The notes under the pieces were generated by a model, which was not told the DNA's origin, did not search any database, and saw only the letters and a list, made by a program, of their open reading frames with translations. A stretch of DNA of 64,000 nt from an uncultured Pelagibacteraceae bacterium (GTDB lineage: Bacteria > Pseudomonadota > Alphaproteobacteria > Pelagibacterales > Pelagibacteraceae): the NCBI GenBank assembly GCA_902584995.1, contig CACICF010000001.1:82659-146658 (forward strand). Direction: 5' to 3'. The stretch's first letter is position 1, and every line of letters starts with the position of its first letter. The position numbers and the translations under genes are program-made. Of this stretch, positions 16,888 through 25,806 are shown in pieces.

Positions 16888-18261
16888 TTAGTTTAAATCA
16901 AAGATTTTTCCAGGATTCATTATGTTATTAACATCTAATGATCTTTTAATAGATTTCATAACAGGTACATTATCTGGATGTTCTCTAAGTAAATAATGTT
17001 TCTTTTGAAGTCCAATACCATGCTCTCCTGTAATCGTTCCCTCGAGTTCAAGAGCTTTATTAATTAAGTCATCACTGTATTGTCGGATTTTTTTTTGTTT
17101 TTCCTCATCATCTGGATCATAAAGTACTATTGAGTGAAAGTTTCCATCTCCTACATGTCCTACCATTGGTGCAGTTAATCCTAACTTTTGAACCTCCTTT
17201 TCTGCCCATGAAATACATTCAACTAATCTTGAAATTGGCACACAAACATCTGTGGAATAAACTTTCATATCGTTACCCAAAGCTTTAACGGAGTAATAAA
17301 CATCATGTCTCGCTTTCCATAATTTTTTCTGTTCTTCAGGTGACGATGCCCATTGAAAATCACTTCCATCATTACTTTTTGAAATTTCTTCGACTATACC
17401 TATTGACTCATTGTTTGAATTTTCACTACCATGAAATTCAAAAAACAAAGTAGGTGATGCTTTTATGTTATCTAATTTTGAATATTTAATACTTATTTCC
17501 ATTTGATCTTTATTTAGCATTTCGATTCTCGCTATTGGGACACCATATTGAATAACCTCTTGAGCAGCTTTTACAGCTGAGTCTAAATCTGGAAAGTAAC
17601 ACACTGCACTCATTATACTTTCAGGTATCGGAGATAACCTTAATTGAACTTCAGTGATTATTCCCAGAGTTCCTTCAGAACCAATAAATAAATTTGTTAA
17701 ATTATATCCTGCAGAAGTTTTTTTTGTTCTGGCTCCAGTTTTAATAATATCTCCATTGGGTAGAACAACTGTTAAACCTGAGATTACAGTCCTCATAGTT
17801 CCATATTTCACAGCCATTGTGCCTGATGCCGATGTTGCAGCCATTCCGCCAAGAGCAGCGTCTGCTCCAGGGTCTATTGGAAAGAATACTCCATCCTCAC
17901 GAAGATATTCATTTAATTGTTTTCTAGTTACATTTGCCTGTACTCTACAATCGAAATCTTCAGCATTGACACTCAATACTTTGTTCATTTTTTCAAGAGA
18001 AATTGTTATTCCATTTTGATTTCCAACAACATGACCTTCTAAGGAAGTTCCAGTACCAAAAGGAACAACCGGGATTTTGTGTTCATTACATAACTTTAAT
18101 AACTGTGAAACTTCTTCATTAGTTTCAGGAAATACGACAGCTTTTGATAGAATTGGATCATAAGTATCTTCTCCTCTAGCATAGTTAGCTCTTGTAGACT
18201 CTGAGGTTGAAAACCTTCCATTAAAAATCTTTTTTAATTCCGTTTGAACAATCTCATTCAT
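16888..18261 (-). CDS. FAD-linked oxidase, GlcD / D-lactate dehydrogenase (DLD) type
   Basis: A flavoprotein that oxidises D-2-hydroxyacids (D-lactate, glycolate, D-2-hydroxyglutarate) and passes electrons to the respiratory chain. The FAD (PCMH) domain shows VPFGTGTSLEGHV, FPIDPGADAALGGMA and NLFIGSEGTLGIITE. The C-terminal cap domain carries VGHVGDGNFHS and GTITGEHGIGLQKKHYL, with the conserved metal/substrate histidines. With 457 residues it matches single-subunit DLD-type enzymes; no glcE or glcF neighbour is present. Next to a D-2-hydroxyacid dehydrogenase and L-lactate dehydrogenase-like genes it probably handles the D-isomers. Confidence 0.9.
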   Translation of the reverse strand: MNEIVQTELKKIFNGRFSTSESTRANYARGEDTYDPILSKAVVFPETNEEVSQLLKLCNEHKIPVVPFGTGTSLEGHVVGNQNGITISLEKMNKVLSVNAEDFDCRVQANVTRKQLNEYLREDGVFFPIDPGADAALGGMAATSASGTMAVKYGTMRTVISGLTVVLPNGDIIKTGARTKKTSAGYNLTNLFIGSEGTLGIITEVQLRLSPIPESIMSAVCYFPDLDSAVKAAQEVIQYGVPIARIEMLNKDQMEISIKYSKLDNIKASPTLFFEFHGSENSNNESIGIVEEISKSNDGSDFQWASSPEEQKKLWKARHDVYYSVKALGNDMKVYSTDVCVPISRLVECISWAEKEVQKLGLTAPMVGHVGDGNFHSIVLYDPDDEEKQKKIRQYSDDLINKALELEGTITGEHGIGLQKKHYLLREHPDNVPVMKSIKRSLDVNNIMNPGKIFDLN

Positions 18262-18299
18262 AATTAAATATTATAGAAGTTTCTTTTAAAAAATACAGT

Positions 18300-19466
18300 C
18301 TATTTAGAAAGCATCTTGCCTATATTTTCTAAGGCCTGCTGTATGTTATCTCTGGATGCGGCAAAACTAAATCTCACATAATCTTGGCAAGTTTGCCCGA
18401 ATGCAGTTCCAGGTACTATTGCTACTCCAGCTTCATGCATAGCTTTTTTACAAAACTCAGCGCCTGTCATTCCAGTTCCTTTTACATTTGGAAAAGCGTA
18501 AAACGCACCACCTGGTAAACTACATTCTACTCCTGGTAATTCATTTAAACCTGTATGAATTAAATTTCTTCTTAAAGTAAATTTATCCAACATATCATTA
18601 ATTGAGTCATCTGGACCATCTAAAGCGGCTATTCCAGCAAATTGTGCTGCTGCATTTACACAAGATACACTATTGATTAATAATTTATTAACATGCTCAA
18701 CAAGCTCTTTTGGCCAAAAACTCCAACCTAATCTCCATCCAGTCATTGAATATGCTTTGCTCCAACCCTCTAAAACAATAAGTCTATCTCTTAAATTTTC
18801 ATAGTGGAAGAATGATGGCATTTCTTTGTAATCAAAAATCTGTCTACTATAGATTTCATCACTTAAAATAGTGACATGCGGATACTTTTCTAATTCTTTT
18901 GCAAAATAATCTATAACTGGTTTCTCAACAAAACTTCCTGTTGGATTGTTAGGATTAATTAAAATTAATAATCTTGTTTTATCAGTTATAAGTGAAAGTA
19001 TTTTATCAGGATCAAACTTAAGATCTTTATCTTCAGTTAAATCATAAGGTACTGGAGTTGAACCAGTATAATTAATCATTGACTCATAAATAGGAAACGC
19101 AGGTGTTGGATGAATTATTTCTGCTCCAGGTTCGCCATAACACTGAATTGCATAACTCATTGTAGGTTTTCCACCTGGCATAATTAAAATTCTTTCAAAA
19201 TCTATATCTGTGTTATAACGTTTTTTAATCCATCTAGTTACAGCCTGCCTACATTCTGGAATTCCATTTGACATAACATAACCATGATGACCATCATCTA
19301 AAGCTTTCTTGGCAGCCTCGACTACATGTTTTGGAGTTTTAAAATCTGGTTGTCCTAAACCCAAATGTATCATTGGATGACCTTTAGCCTCTAATGCTTT
19401 CGCCTCAGCTAAGACACTGAACGCAGACTCTGTTCCTAAATTTTCTAAACTTTTTGCTAATCTCAT
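18300..19466 (-). CDS. Class I/II pyridoxal-phosphate aminotransferase
   Basis: A fold-type I aminotransferase of 388 residues. The PLP lysine is in EGWSKAYSMTGWRLGW, the cofactor-anchoring NPNNPTG and DEIYSRQIF motifs precede it, and the substrate-carboxylate arginine is in YVRFSFAAS. It resembles aspartate/alanine-type transaminases (AatA/AlaA group). In this setting, interconversion of alanine and pyruvate or glycine and glyoxylate would connect amino acids with the neighbouring 2-hydroxyacid oxidases. Exact donor and acceptor cannot be read from the sequence. Confidence 0.9.
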   Translation of the reverse strand: MRLAKSLENLGTESAFSVLAEAKALEAKGHPMIHLGLGQPDFKTPKHVVEAAKKALDDGHHGYVMSNGIPECRQAVTRWIKKRYNTDIDFERILIMPGGKPTMSYAIQCYGEPGAEIIHPTPAFPIYESMINYTGSTPVPYDLTEDKDLKFDPDKILSLITDKTRLLILINPNNPTGSFVEKPVIDYFAKELEKYPHVTILSDEIYSRQIFDYKEMPSFFHYENLRDRLIVLEGWSKAYSMTGWRLGWSFWPKELVEHVNKLLINSVSCVNAAAQFAGIAALDGPDDSINDMLDKFTLRRNLIHTGLNELPGVECSLPGGAFYAFPNVKGTGMTGAEFCKKAMHEAGVAIVPGTAFGQTCQDYVRFSFAASRDNIQQALENIGKMLSK

Positions 19467-19490
19467 AAAAATTAATTTTAAGGTGTGAAA

Positions 19491-19508
19491 ACTAACTGAA
19501 AAGTTAGT
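19491..19508 (-). terminator. Small hairpin after the lldD pair, weak terminator candidate
   Basis: A perfect 7-bp stem ACTAACT/AGTTAGT with a four-base loop (GAAA on the plus strand) lies in the 97-bp gap between the 2-hydroxyacid dehydrogenase genes and the aminotransferase gene. On the minus strand it is followed by TTTTC. The stem has only two G:C pairs, so termination would be inefficient. It may instead be an operator. Confidence 0.35.
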
Positions 19509-19563
19509 GTATGTCTATTATATTTAATTTTTTTTACTTATTTTTTATATTAGTAATTTTTAT

Positions 19564-20715
19564 TTATTTTCGGAAAATAATTTTTGATTCATCAAGGTCT
19601 TTGATACTTTTACAGCCCATCAATATCATGTTACGTCTTATTTCATCATGCATATTTTGTAATAATCTTTCAATACCTTGTTGTCCACCAGCCCCTAAAC
19701 TAAACAAAAATGCTTTACCAAAACTACAAGCTGTCGCACCCACTGCAAGTGCTTTCAATACATGTGTACCTCTTCTAACACCCCCATCTAATATAACCTC
19801 TAATTTATCACCTACTGCATCCCTAATAGCTTTTACCTGATCAAACGGAGATCTAGATCCATCAAGTTGTCTTCCTCCATGATTTGATATCATTATAGCT
19901 GTACATCCAATATCTATAGCTTTTTTTGCGTCATCAACTGACATAACTCCTTTAAGAGCAATAGGACCATCCCATTTTTTAATACAGTATTCTGCATCTT
20001 TCCAATTCATAGCTGGATCATACTGTTCATTTATATATCCCATAACGGATTGAGCAATATTTGTTCCTTTTTCAACTTTATCTTTCAAATTAGCTAATTC
20101 AAATTTCTTATTTGTAAAATAATTAAATACCCACTGCGGTCTCATTGCGAAACTCATTAGACTATCTAATGTAAATTTTGGAGGTGTTGTAAAACCTGTT
20201 CTATGGTCCCTTTCTCTATTTCCAGCAACAATTGTATCAACAGTAATACACATGCCATTGAAGTTTGCTCTTTTACATCTATCAATTAAGTCGTCGGTTA
20301 TAGATTGATCTTTATGGATATATAATTGAAAAATTTTCGGTCCACTTGAAAGATTTGCAATTTCTTCGATCGAAAAAGATGCCATTGTAGACATGCTATA
20401 AATTGTACCAAATTTTTCTGCTGCACGAGCAGATGCTTTATCTCCATCTGGATGATATAAACTTTGCATTGCAGTAGGGGACAAAAAAATTGGCATGTCC
20501 ATTTTTGTTCCAAAAACCTCAGTTTTTAAATCTGGCTCACCAACACTATTTAAAATATTTGGGACTAGATCACAGTCATTAAATGAATCTGTGTTTCTAT
20601 TCATTGTGACTTCATCGTCAGCTCCACCATCAATGTAATGAAAAATCGGGGCAGGTAATTTTTTTTTTGCTAGCTTTCTAAAGTCTTCGAAATTGTAGCA
20701 ATTCTTTAGACTCAT
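19564..20715 (-). CDS. lldD: FMN-dependent L-2-hydroxyacid dehydrogenase, copy 1 (LldD-like)
   Basis: An alpha-hydroxyacid-oxidising flavoenzyme that converts L-lactate-type substrates to 2-oxoacids. Family landmarks: IFHYIDGGADDE (active-site Tyr), FQLYIHKD, IALKGVMS (Lys), the catalytic SNHGGRQLDGS (His and Arg) and FMN-phosphate binding VILDGGVRRGTHVLKAL. At 383 residues it has the normal length and lacks the hydrophobic insertion marking some membrane forms. Its ATG overlaps the stop of the upstream copy by one base. Lactate is the default assignment; glycolate or a longer 2-hydroxyacid is possible. Confidence 0.9.
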   Translation of the reverse strand: MSLKNCYNFEDFRKLAKKKLPAPIFHYIDGGADDEVTMNRNTDSFNDCDLVPNILNSVGEPDLKTEVFGTKMDMPIFLSPTAMQSLYHPDGDKASARAAEKFGTIYSMSTMASFSIEEIANLSSGPKIFQLYIHKDQSITDDLIDRCKRANFNGMCITVDTIVAGNRERDHRTGFTTPPKFTLDSLMSFAMRPQWVFNYFTNKKFELANLKDKVEKGTNIAQSVMGYINEQYDPAMNWKDAEYCIKKWDGPIALKGVMSVDDAKKAIDIGCTAIMISNHGGRQLDGSRSPFDQVKAIRDAVGDKLEVILDGGVRRGTHVLKALAVGATACSFGKAFLFSLGAGGQQGIERLLQNMHDEIRRNMILMGCKSIKDLDESKIIFRK

Positions 20716-21866
20716 TATCTTCTGAATCTTAAATTACTTCTATTTAGATCACTTATTTTTGTGCAACCCATTAGTTTCATATCACGTTGCAGCTCTGTTT
20801 TATATTGGTTTAAAGCTCTTTCAACACCGGCTTGGCCTGCAGCAGCTAAGGCGTATAAATAAAGCCTACCACCTGAACATGCTTTAGCACCAAGTGATAA
20901 CGCTTTAAGCATATGAGTTCCTCTATGAATTCCTCCTTCACAAATAACATCAAGTTTATCTCCAACAGCATCAACTATTTCAGCTAATTGATCAAATGGA
21001 GATCTAGATCCATCAAGTTGTCTTCCTCCATGATTAGAAACCATTATACCGGTACATCCAATGTCTACAGCTCTTTTTGCATCTTCAACACTCATAATAC
21101 CTTTAAGAGCAAAATGACCTCCCCATTTAGAACAAAGATTTTCAGCATCTTTCCAATTCATAGACTGATCTAACATGGTAGAAAAATAACTTCCGATAGA
21201 AGAGTTAGTACTGGTACCCTCTTTAACAAAATCTTGAAGATGAGGTAATTCAAACTTACCTTTTGTTAAATAGTTTATTCCCCACATAGGCTTTGTGGCA
21301 AAACTAAATAAACTTGATAACGTTAATTTTGGAGGTGATGTAAAACCAGTTCTTAAATCTCTCTCTCGGTTTCCACCAGTAATAGTATCAACGGTTAAAG
21401 CCATTACATCAAATTTTGCTGCTTTAGCTCTTTCTAGACAAGAGTCATTAAGACCTCTGTCTTTATGAAAATAAAATTGAAACATTTTAGGTGTATCAAT
21501 CATTGATGAGATTTCTTCAACACTCACAGTTGCTAAAGCTGAAACACCAAACATTGTATTAAATTTTTTTGCTGCTTTTCCTACTGCCCTTTCTCCATCA
21601 TAATGAAAAAGTCGTTGTAAGGCTGTTGGTGCTAGGTAAAAAGGTAAATCCAATTTTTTTCCAAATATTGTTGTTGAAAGGTCAACATTTTCTACTCCTC
21701 TTAGAACATTCGGAACCAAATCAACATCGTCAAAGGCGCTGGTGTTTCTCGCATAAGTTATTTCATCATCTGCTGCACCATCTATGTAATGGAATATTGG
21801 AGAAGGTAATTTTTTCTGAGCTAATTTTCTAAAATCACTAAAATTGTGACAATCTTTTAAATTCAT
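20715..21866 (-). CDS. lldD: FMN-dependent L-2-hydroxyacid dehydrogenase, copy 2 (LldD-like)
   Basis: A tandem paralogue of the next gene, also 383 residues and similar end to end (IFHYIDGAADDEITYARN, FQFYFHKD, FALKGIMS, SNHGGRQLDGSRSPFDQ). The active-site Tyr, Lys, His and Arg are retained. In the FMN-phosphate loop it reads CEGGIHRGTHMLKAL, so the usual Asp is Glu and the first Arg is His, which suggests divergence in cofactor pocket or partner. One-base overlap with copy 1 implies coupled translation. Two copies side by side probably have different substrate ranges, or form a heteromer. Confidence 0.9.
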   Translation of the reverse strand: MNLKDCHNFSDFRKLAQKKLPSPIFHYIDGAADDEITYARNTSAFDDVDLVPNVLRGVENVDLSTTIFGKKLDLPFYLAPTALQRLFHYDGERAVGKAAKKFNTMFGVSALATVSVEEISSMIDTPKMFQFYFHKDRGLNDSCLERAKAAKFDVMALTVDTITGGNRERDLRTGFTSPPKLTLSSLFSFATKPMWGINYLTKGKFELPHLQDFVKEGTSTNSSIGSYFSTMLDQSMNWKDAENLCSKWGGHFALKGIMSVEDAKRAVDIGCTGIMVSNHGGRQLDGSRSPFDQLAEIVDAVGDKLDVICEGGIHRGTHMLKALSLGAKACSGGRLYLYALAAAGQAGVERALNQYKTELQRDMKLMGCTKISDLNRSNLRFRR

Positions 21867-21875
21867 ATCCTTAAA

Positions 21876-22376
21876 TTAAAATTTTTTTATATAATTAAAC
21901 ATATAACTATTTGCCCCAGGATTCTTATCTCCAAGACTCGCATTAGATATATGGTTATATGATACTGCTATTTCGCTATTTTTTGAAAATTCATAAGATA
22001 TTTGAATTTCAGTTTTAAACTCAATCACATGCCCTAAATCTTTACCATCACCCTCGGAGTATAATCCAGGTGTGAAACTTGGGGTAAATTTTAATGGCCC
22101 TTCATTGTAAATTTGAAAGCCTGTATATACGTATGCTGCATTATCTGCTGTTATCATTAAACCTGTCACAGGTTGTAGTATCCCTAAGAAACTCTCCTTA
22201 TTTTTTCCAGTATTAATGTGTTGGATACCAAATAAAGTTGACTTTTTTCCCTCATCACTAAAATCAAAAGTTCCAGTGTAAAAACTCCAACTTTTATTAG
22301 ATTTATGTCCATCTGCGTTTGCAAAATTAAATAATAGTAAAAAGTATATTAAAAATATTTTTAAAAAGGTTTGCAT
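21876..22376 (-). CDS. PagL-like acyloxyacyl hydrolase / lipid A 3-O-deacylase family outer membrane protein
   Basis: The 166-residue product has a signal peptide (hydrophobic residues ~4-19 ending FANADG) and alternating beta-strand patterns typical of an eight-stranded barrel. The C-terminal YNHISNASLGDKNPG matches the His-x-Ser-Asn-Ala core of PagL, the outer membrane enzyme that removes the 3-O acyl chain of lipid A, and it ends in phenylalanine as barrel proteins do. The Glu that completes the triad shortly after (G-E-S in PagL, from memory) is Asn here (GANSYM), so activity is uncertain. It lies 12 bp after ccmH. Confidence 0.65.
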   Translation of the reverse strand: MQTFLKIFLIYFLLLFNFANADGHKSNKSWSFYTGTFDFSDEGKKSTLFGIQHINTGKNKESFLGILQPVTGLMITADNAAYVYTGFQIYNEGPLKFTPSFTPGLYSEGDGKDLGHVIEFKTEIQISYEFSKNSEIAVSYNHISNASLGDKNPGANSYMFNYIKKF

Positions 22377-22388
22377 AAATGTTTTTAT

Positions 22389-22754
22389 CTACTTTATAGA
22401 TACTTTTCTAAGAATTAAAATACCGCCAAAAACGAATAAAATCAAAGGTAATACCCAAAGCAAAAGGGTATTTTTGTTTATTTCTGGATCATAAACTATC
22501 CACTCACCGTACTTATTTTTAAGAAAATCATAAATCTGCTCATCATTTTTACCTTCATCGATTTTATTCTGTATTAGAATTTTCATGCTTAATGCAAAAT
22601 CTGATTGGGAATCGTAAACTGATTGACCTTGACAAATTAGACATCTTAAGTTCTTTGAAATTTTGTCAACTTGTTGTGAAGTTTCAGCTGAAGAAAAATT
22701 TTGAAAGAACAAAAAAATAATAATTAGTTTTGACAGAATTTTCATCTTATTCAT
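22389..22754 (-). CDS. ccmH: Cytochrome c maturation protein CcmH (CycL type)
   Basis: CcmH is the thiol-disulfide protein of the heme lyase complex that reduces the CxxCH cysteines of apocytochrome c. The 121-residue protein has a signal peptide, the redox motif LRCLICQGQSV, the family region YGEWIVYDP and a C-terminal transmembrane helix. It is the short form without the TPR (CcmI-like) domain of the E. coli protein. Its start overlaps the ccmG stop by 4 bp. Confidence 0.93.
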   Translation of the reverse strand: MNKMKILSKLIIIFLFFQNFSSAETSQQVDKISKNLRCLICQGQSVYDSQSDFALSMKILIQNKIDEGKNDEQIYDFLKNKYGEWIVYDPEINKNTLLLWVLPLILFVFGGILILRKVSIK

Positions 22755-23275
22755 TGAATTATTTTAGTGAGTTGTATAAACGATTTATCATCTAAAGGAC
22801 CTATAAATTTTTTAATAATTAATTTAGATTTATTTTCTATTAAATAAGTTTCAGGTACACCAAATGCTCCCAGTTCAATTGAGTTTGTTCCATTTGGATC
22901 GGTAATTATATTGGTATAAGGATTTCCAAGTTCGCTAAGAAATTGTTTAGCATTATTTTCATTATCTTTATAATTAATTCCAATAATATTTAAGTTATTT
23001 AAAGATTTTAATTTTAATAAATAAGGATGCTCATCTTTACAGGGCAAACACCAAGAGGCCCATATATTAATTAAAGTCATGCCTTCGTTTTTTAATAACT
23101 CGTTTAAAAAAACTTCTTTTTCAGAAAAAAGATATTTTGATTTAAAATTGAAATCAATTTTACTTTTATCAATACTGGGAGAATAAGTATTAGATTTATC
23201 TAATCCTTTTAAAAGTATAAAAAAAGAAAAAAGTGCAAATAAAACTATACAAATTAATTTTATATTTTTAGACAT
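22751..23275 (-). CDS. ccmG: Thiol:disulfide interchange protein CcmG/DsbE
   Basis: A periplasmic, membrane-anchored thioredoxin that supplies reductant for cytochrome c maturation. There is one N-terminal anchor helix (residues ~6-23), then a thioredoxin fold with the active site WASWCLPCKDEHP and the cis-proline region GAFGVPETYLI. The 174-residue length is typical. It overlaps ccmF by 8 bp and ccmH by 4 bp within the ccm operon. Confidence 0.93.
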   Translation of the reverse strand: MSKNIKLICIVLFALFSFFILLKGLDKSNTYSPSIDKSKIDFNFKSKYLFSEKEVFLNELLKNEGMTLINIWASWCLPCKDEHPYLLKLKSLNNLNIIGINYKDNENNAKQFLSELGNPYTNIITDPNGTNSIELGAFGVPETYLIENKSKLIIKKFIGPLDDKSFIQLTKIIQ

Positions 23276-25139
23276 TTTTTTTCTTTAAGCCTAATATTCC
23301 ACCCAATGAAATCAGTAAGACTGAAATCCAAATCCAAATCATAAATGGTTTTATTTGATACCTCACATTATAAAAACCATCGTTTTTGATTATATTAAAT
23401 ACTAAAAAATTATCTGCAAAAATTGTAGACGAAATATCAGCTTCACTGGTAATAGTTTGAGGTTGGTCATAAATTCTAATTTCAGGTTTTAAACTTAATG
23501 AATTATTTTCATCAACAATATTAAATTTACCAATTAATGTTTGATAATTTTGTTTTTTAATTACTTCAATATTTTGAAATTGAATTATTTTATCTAAAAA
23601 TTTTATTTCATCTCCAACTCTCATGTTTGAAGAATGTTCTTTAGCCAAAACACCATTTAATAAAATACTTAAAATTAACAGACTAAAACCAAAATGAGAG
23701 ATTTTTTGAGATATGTTAATATTTTTTCCAAAAAAATCTCTAATTGTCACAAAAAATAAAAATAAACTGAAAATAAATAAAGGAAGAGATAGCAGATAAG
23801 AAACACCAAATTTATTTACAAAAATATAAGAAATTAAAATTGATATTATAAAGATAAAGATATCTTTTAAATTAATCTTTTCCATCTTATCTCTTATCCA
23901 TTTAATATTGGGTCCGATTGCCATAAAAAATAAAAATGGAATTAAGAATGGGATAATTAATTTATGGTAAAAAGGTGGTCCAATCGAAATTTTTTCGTCG
24001 TTAATTACCTCTAAAAAAATTGGATAAACTGTACCAATCAAAACTACTGATAAAAAAAACATCATGAATAAATTATTGATTAAAACTGCAGTTTCTTTAC
24101 TCACTAAAAAAGTTTTTGTTGATTCAACTGTGATAGTTTTTTGATAAAAAAAATAAATAAATATTGAGATAAAAATTAATACAAATAAAAAACACAATAT
24201 AAACACTCCACGTGATGGATCGTTTGCAAAAGTATGAATTGAGTTTAAAATTCCAGATCTAACTAAAAAAGTTCCACTCATACTCAATGAGAAAGTTGTA
24301 ATTGATAAAATTATTGCCCATGATTGAAATGTTCCTCGTTTCTCTAAAGTAAAAACTGTGTGTAATAATGCTGTTAGGCAAAGCCAAGGCATTAGTGATA
24401 CGTTTTCAACAGGGTCCCAAAACCAAAAACCTCCCCATCCTAATTCGTAATATGCCCATATAGATCCTAAGAGAATACCAATAGATAAAAATACCCACGA
24501 AATTAAAACCCATCTTTTAATGTGACTTGCCCAAGATTTATTAATGGAGCCAGAGATAATTGCACCTAAAGCTGATGAGAATATAATAGAGGTTCCAACA
24601 TAACCCAAATATAAAATAGGTGGATGAATTGCTAATGCAGGATCTTGGAGTATTGGATTTAATCCTGTTCCTTCAGATGGAATTGGAAATATATTTGCAA
24701 AGGGATTGGATGTGAAAAGTATAAATAGAAGAAAACCAAAAATTATAATTTCCTGAAAAAACAATGTAAAAGTTCTGTATCTTTGAGGAAGATTTTTAGA
24801 GTCGATTACAAATAAAAATAAAAAAATTGTTAATACCAATAACCATAAAAGTAAACTTCCTTCATGATTGCCCCATGTCCCAGAAATTTTATAGAATAAA
24901 GGTTTTGCAGTATGAGAGTTGTTGTAAACAGTCTCGTTACTAAAGTCTGATGTAACAAAAGCATAAATTAAAGTTAGAAAACTAATTATAACCATTAAAG
25001 ATTGTACGGATATTAACGAAAAAATATTGCCACTCAAAACATTAGAGGAATTCCTAAACGATAATGAGGTTTTTATAATTATAAAAATCGAAATTAATAA
25101 AGCTATATATAAAGAATAATTGCCTAGTTGATTGACCAT
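23268..25139 (-). CDS. ccmF: Heme lyase subunit CcmF
   Basis: CcmF is the large integral membrane subunit that transfers heme from CcmE to apocytochrome c. It has 623 residues and many hydrophobic segments. The heme-handling signature GWGGFWFWDPVENVSLMPWL is present, with histidine-bearing loops on either side (AIHPPILYLGYVG, WGNHEGSLLLW). Slightly shorter than the ~650 residues of E. coli, normal for compact genomes. It starts one base before ccmE ends. Confidence 0.95.
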   Translation of the reverse strand: MVNQLGNYSLYIALLISIFIIIKTSLSFRNSSNVLSGNIFSLISVQSLMVIISFLTLIYAFVTSDFSNETVYNNSHTAKPLFYKISGTWGNHEGSLLLWLLVLTIFLFLFVIDSKNLPQRYRTFTLFFQEIIIFGFLLFILFTSNPFANIFPIPSEGTGLNPILQDPALAIHPPILYLGYVGTSIIFSSALGAIISGSINKSWASHIKRWVLISWVFLSIGILLGSIWAYYELGWGGFWFWDPVENVSLMPWLCLTALLHTVFTLEKRGTFQSWAIILSITTFSLSMSGTFLVRSGILNSIHTFANDPSRGVFILCFLFVLIFISIFIYFFYQKTITVESTKTFLVSKETAVLINNLFMMFFLSVVLIGTVYPIFLEVINDEKISIGPPFYHKLIIPFLIPFLFFMAIGPNIKWIRDKMEKINLKDIFIFIISILISYIFVNKFGVSYLLSLPLFIFSLFLFFVTIRDFFGKNINISQKISHFGFSLLILSILLNGVLAKEHSSNMRVGDEIKFLDKIIQFQNIEVIKKQNYQTLIGKFNIVDENNSLSLKPEIRIYDQPQTITSEADISSTIFADNFLVFNIIKNDGFYNVRYQIKPFMIWIWISVLLISLGGILGLKKKNV

Positions 25140-25140
25140 T

Positions 25141-25560
25141 CTAATTTTCTTTCAAAGACTCTGCTACCTCTGGGGGCATATAGTTTTCATCATGCTTCGC
25201 TAAAATTTTCACCGCCTTAAAATAATTTCTATCTTGAAGAAATCCCTCAGCGACAACTCCTTTTTCTTCCTCAAACAAATTTGGTATTGAGCCTTTATAA
25301 TTTACTATAAGCTCGTTTTTAAAATCAGTTATCACGAAATTTACTTCGGATTGATTAATATTAATTGAATTTTTTTTTACCATTCCACCAACTCTAATTT
25401 TTTTCTTTGTGACTTCAGAAAGTACTTTAATTTCTGTTGGTGATTTAAAATAAACTACATTTTCTTCCAGCGATTTAATAATTAAAAAAGAAACTAGAAT
25501 TACAGAAATAAATATTGATAATATAAAAACAGCTCTTAATTTTACTTTTTTACCATACAT
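25141..25560 (-). CDS. ccmE: Heme chaperone CcmE
   Basis: CcmE binds heme covalently in the periplasm and hands it to CcmF. The 139-residue protein has an N-terminal anchor helix (residues ~9-28), an OB-fold ([23 protein letters not shown]) and the heme-attaching His123 in [13 protein letters not shown], with the neighbouring tyrosine that is also conserved. Located between ccmD and ccmF in the standard order. Confidence 0.95.
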   Translation of the reverse strand: MYGKKVKLRAVFILSIFISVILVSFLIIKSLEENVVYFKSPTEIKVLSEVTKKKIRVGGMVKKNSININQSEVNFVITDFKNELIVNYKGSIPNLFEEEKGVVAEGFLQDRNYFKAVKILAKHDENYMPPEVAESLKEN

Positions 25561-25572
25561 GAAAATAAGTAA

Positions 25573-25806
25573 TTAAATCTTAGAAACTGATGAAGTGGCT
25601 AAAATTTCTTTGAAAGTTTCTTGTTTTTTTGCTTTTTCAACTTTCTCTATATCTAAACTTTCAAATTTTGCTTCAAATTTTTTTTGCTCTTTAATTAACT
25701 GAAGCTTAATAACCAAATGTAAAATCCAAAAACAAGATAAAGTAAATACAAAAGAAGACCATACGTATAAGCCGTACCCATTCATGTATAAAACGTCTTG
25801 AATCAT
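25573..25806 (-). CDS. ccmD: CcmD-like small membrane protein
   Basis: CcmD helps release holo-CcmE from the CcmABCD complex. The 77-residue product has the short N-terminal YMNGYGLYVWSSF segment typical of CcmD, one transmembrane helix, and a charged cytoplasmic tail. The assignment rests mainly on this pattern plus position between ccmC (overlap 4 bp) and ccmE. The tail is longer than in many homologues. Confidence 0.8.
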   Translation of the reverse strand: MIQDVLYMNGYGLYVWSSFVFTLSCFWILHLVIKLQLIKEQKKFEAKFESLDIEKVEKAKKQETFKEILATSSVSKI

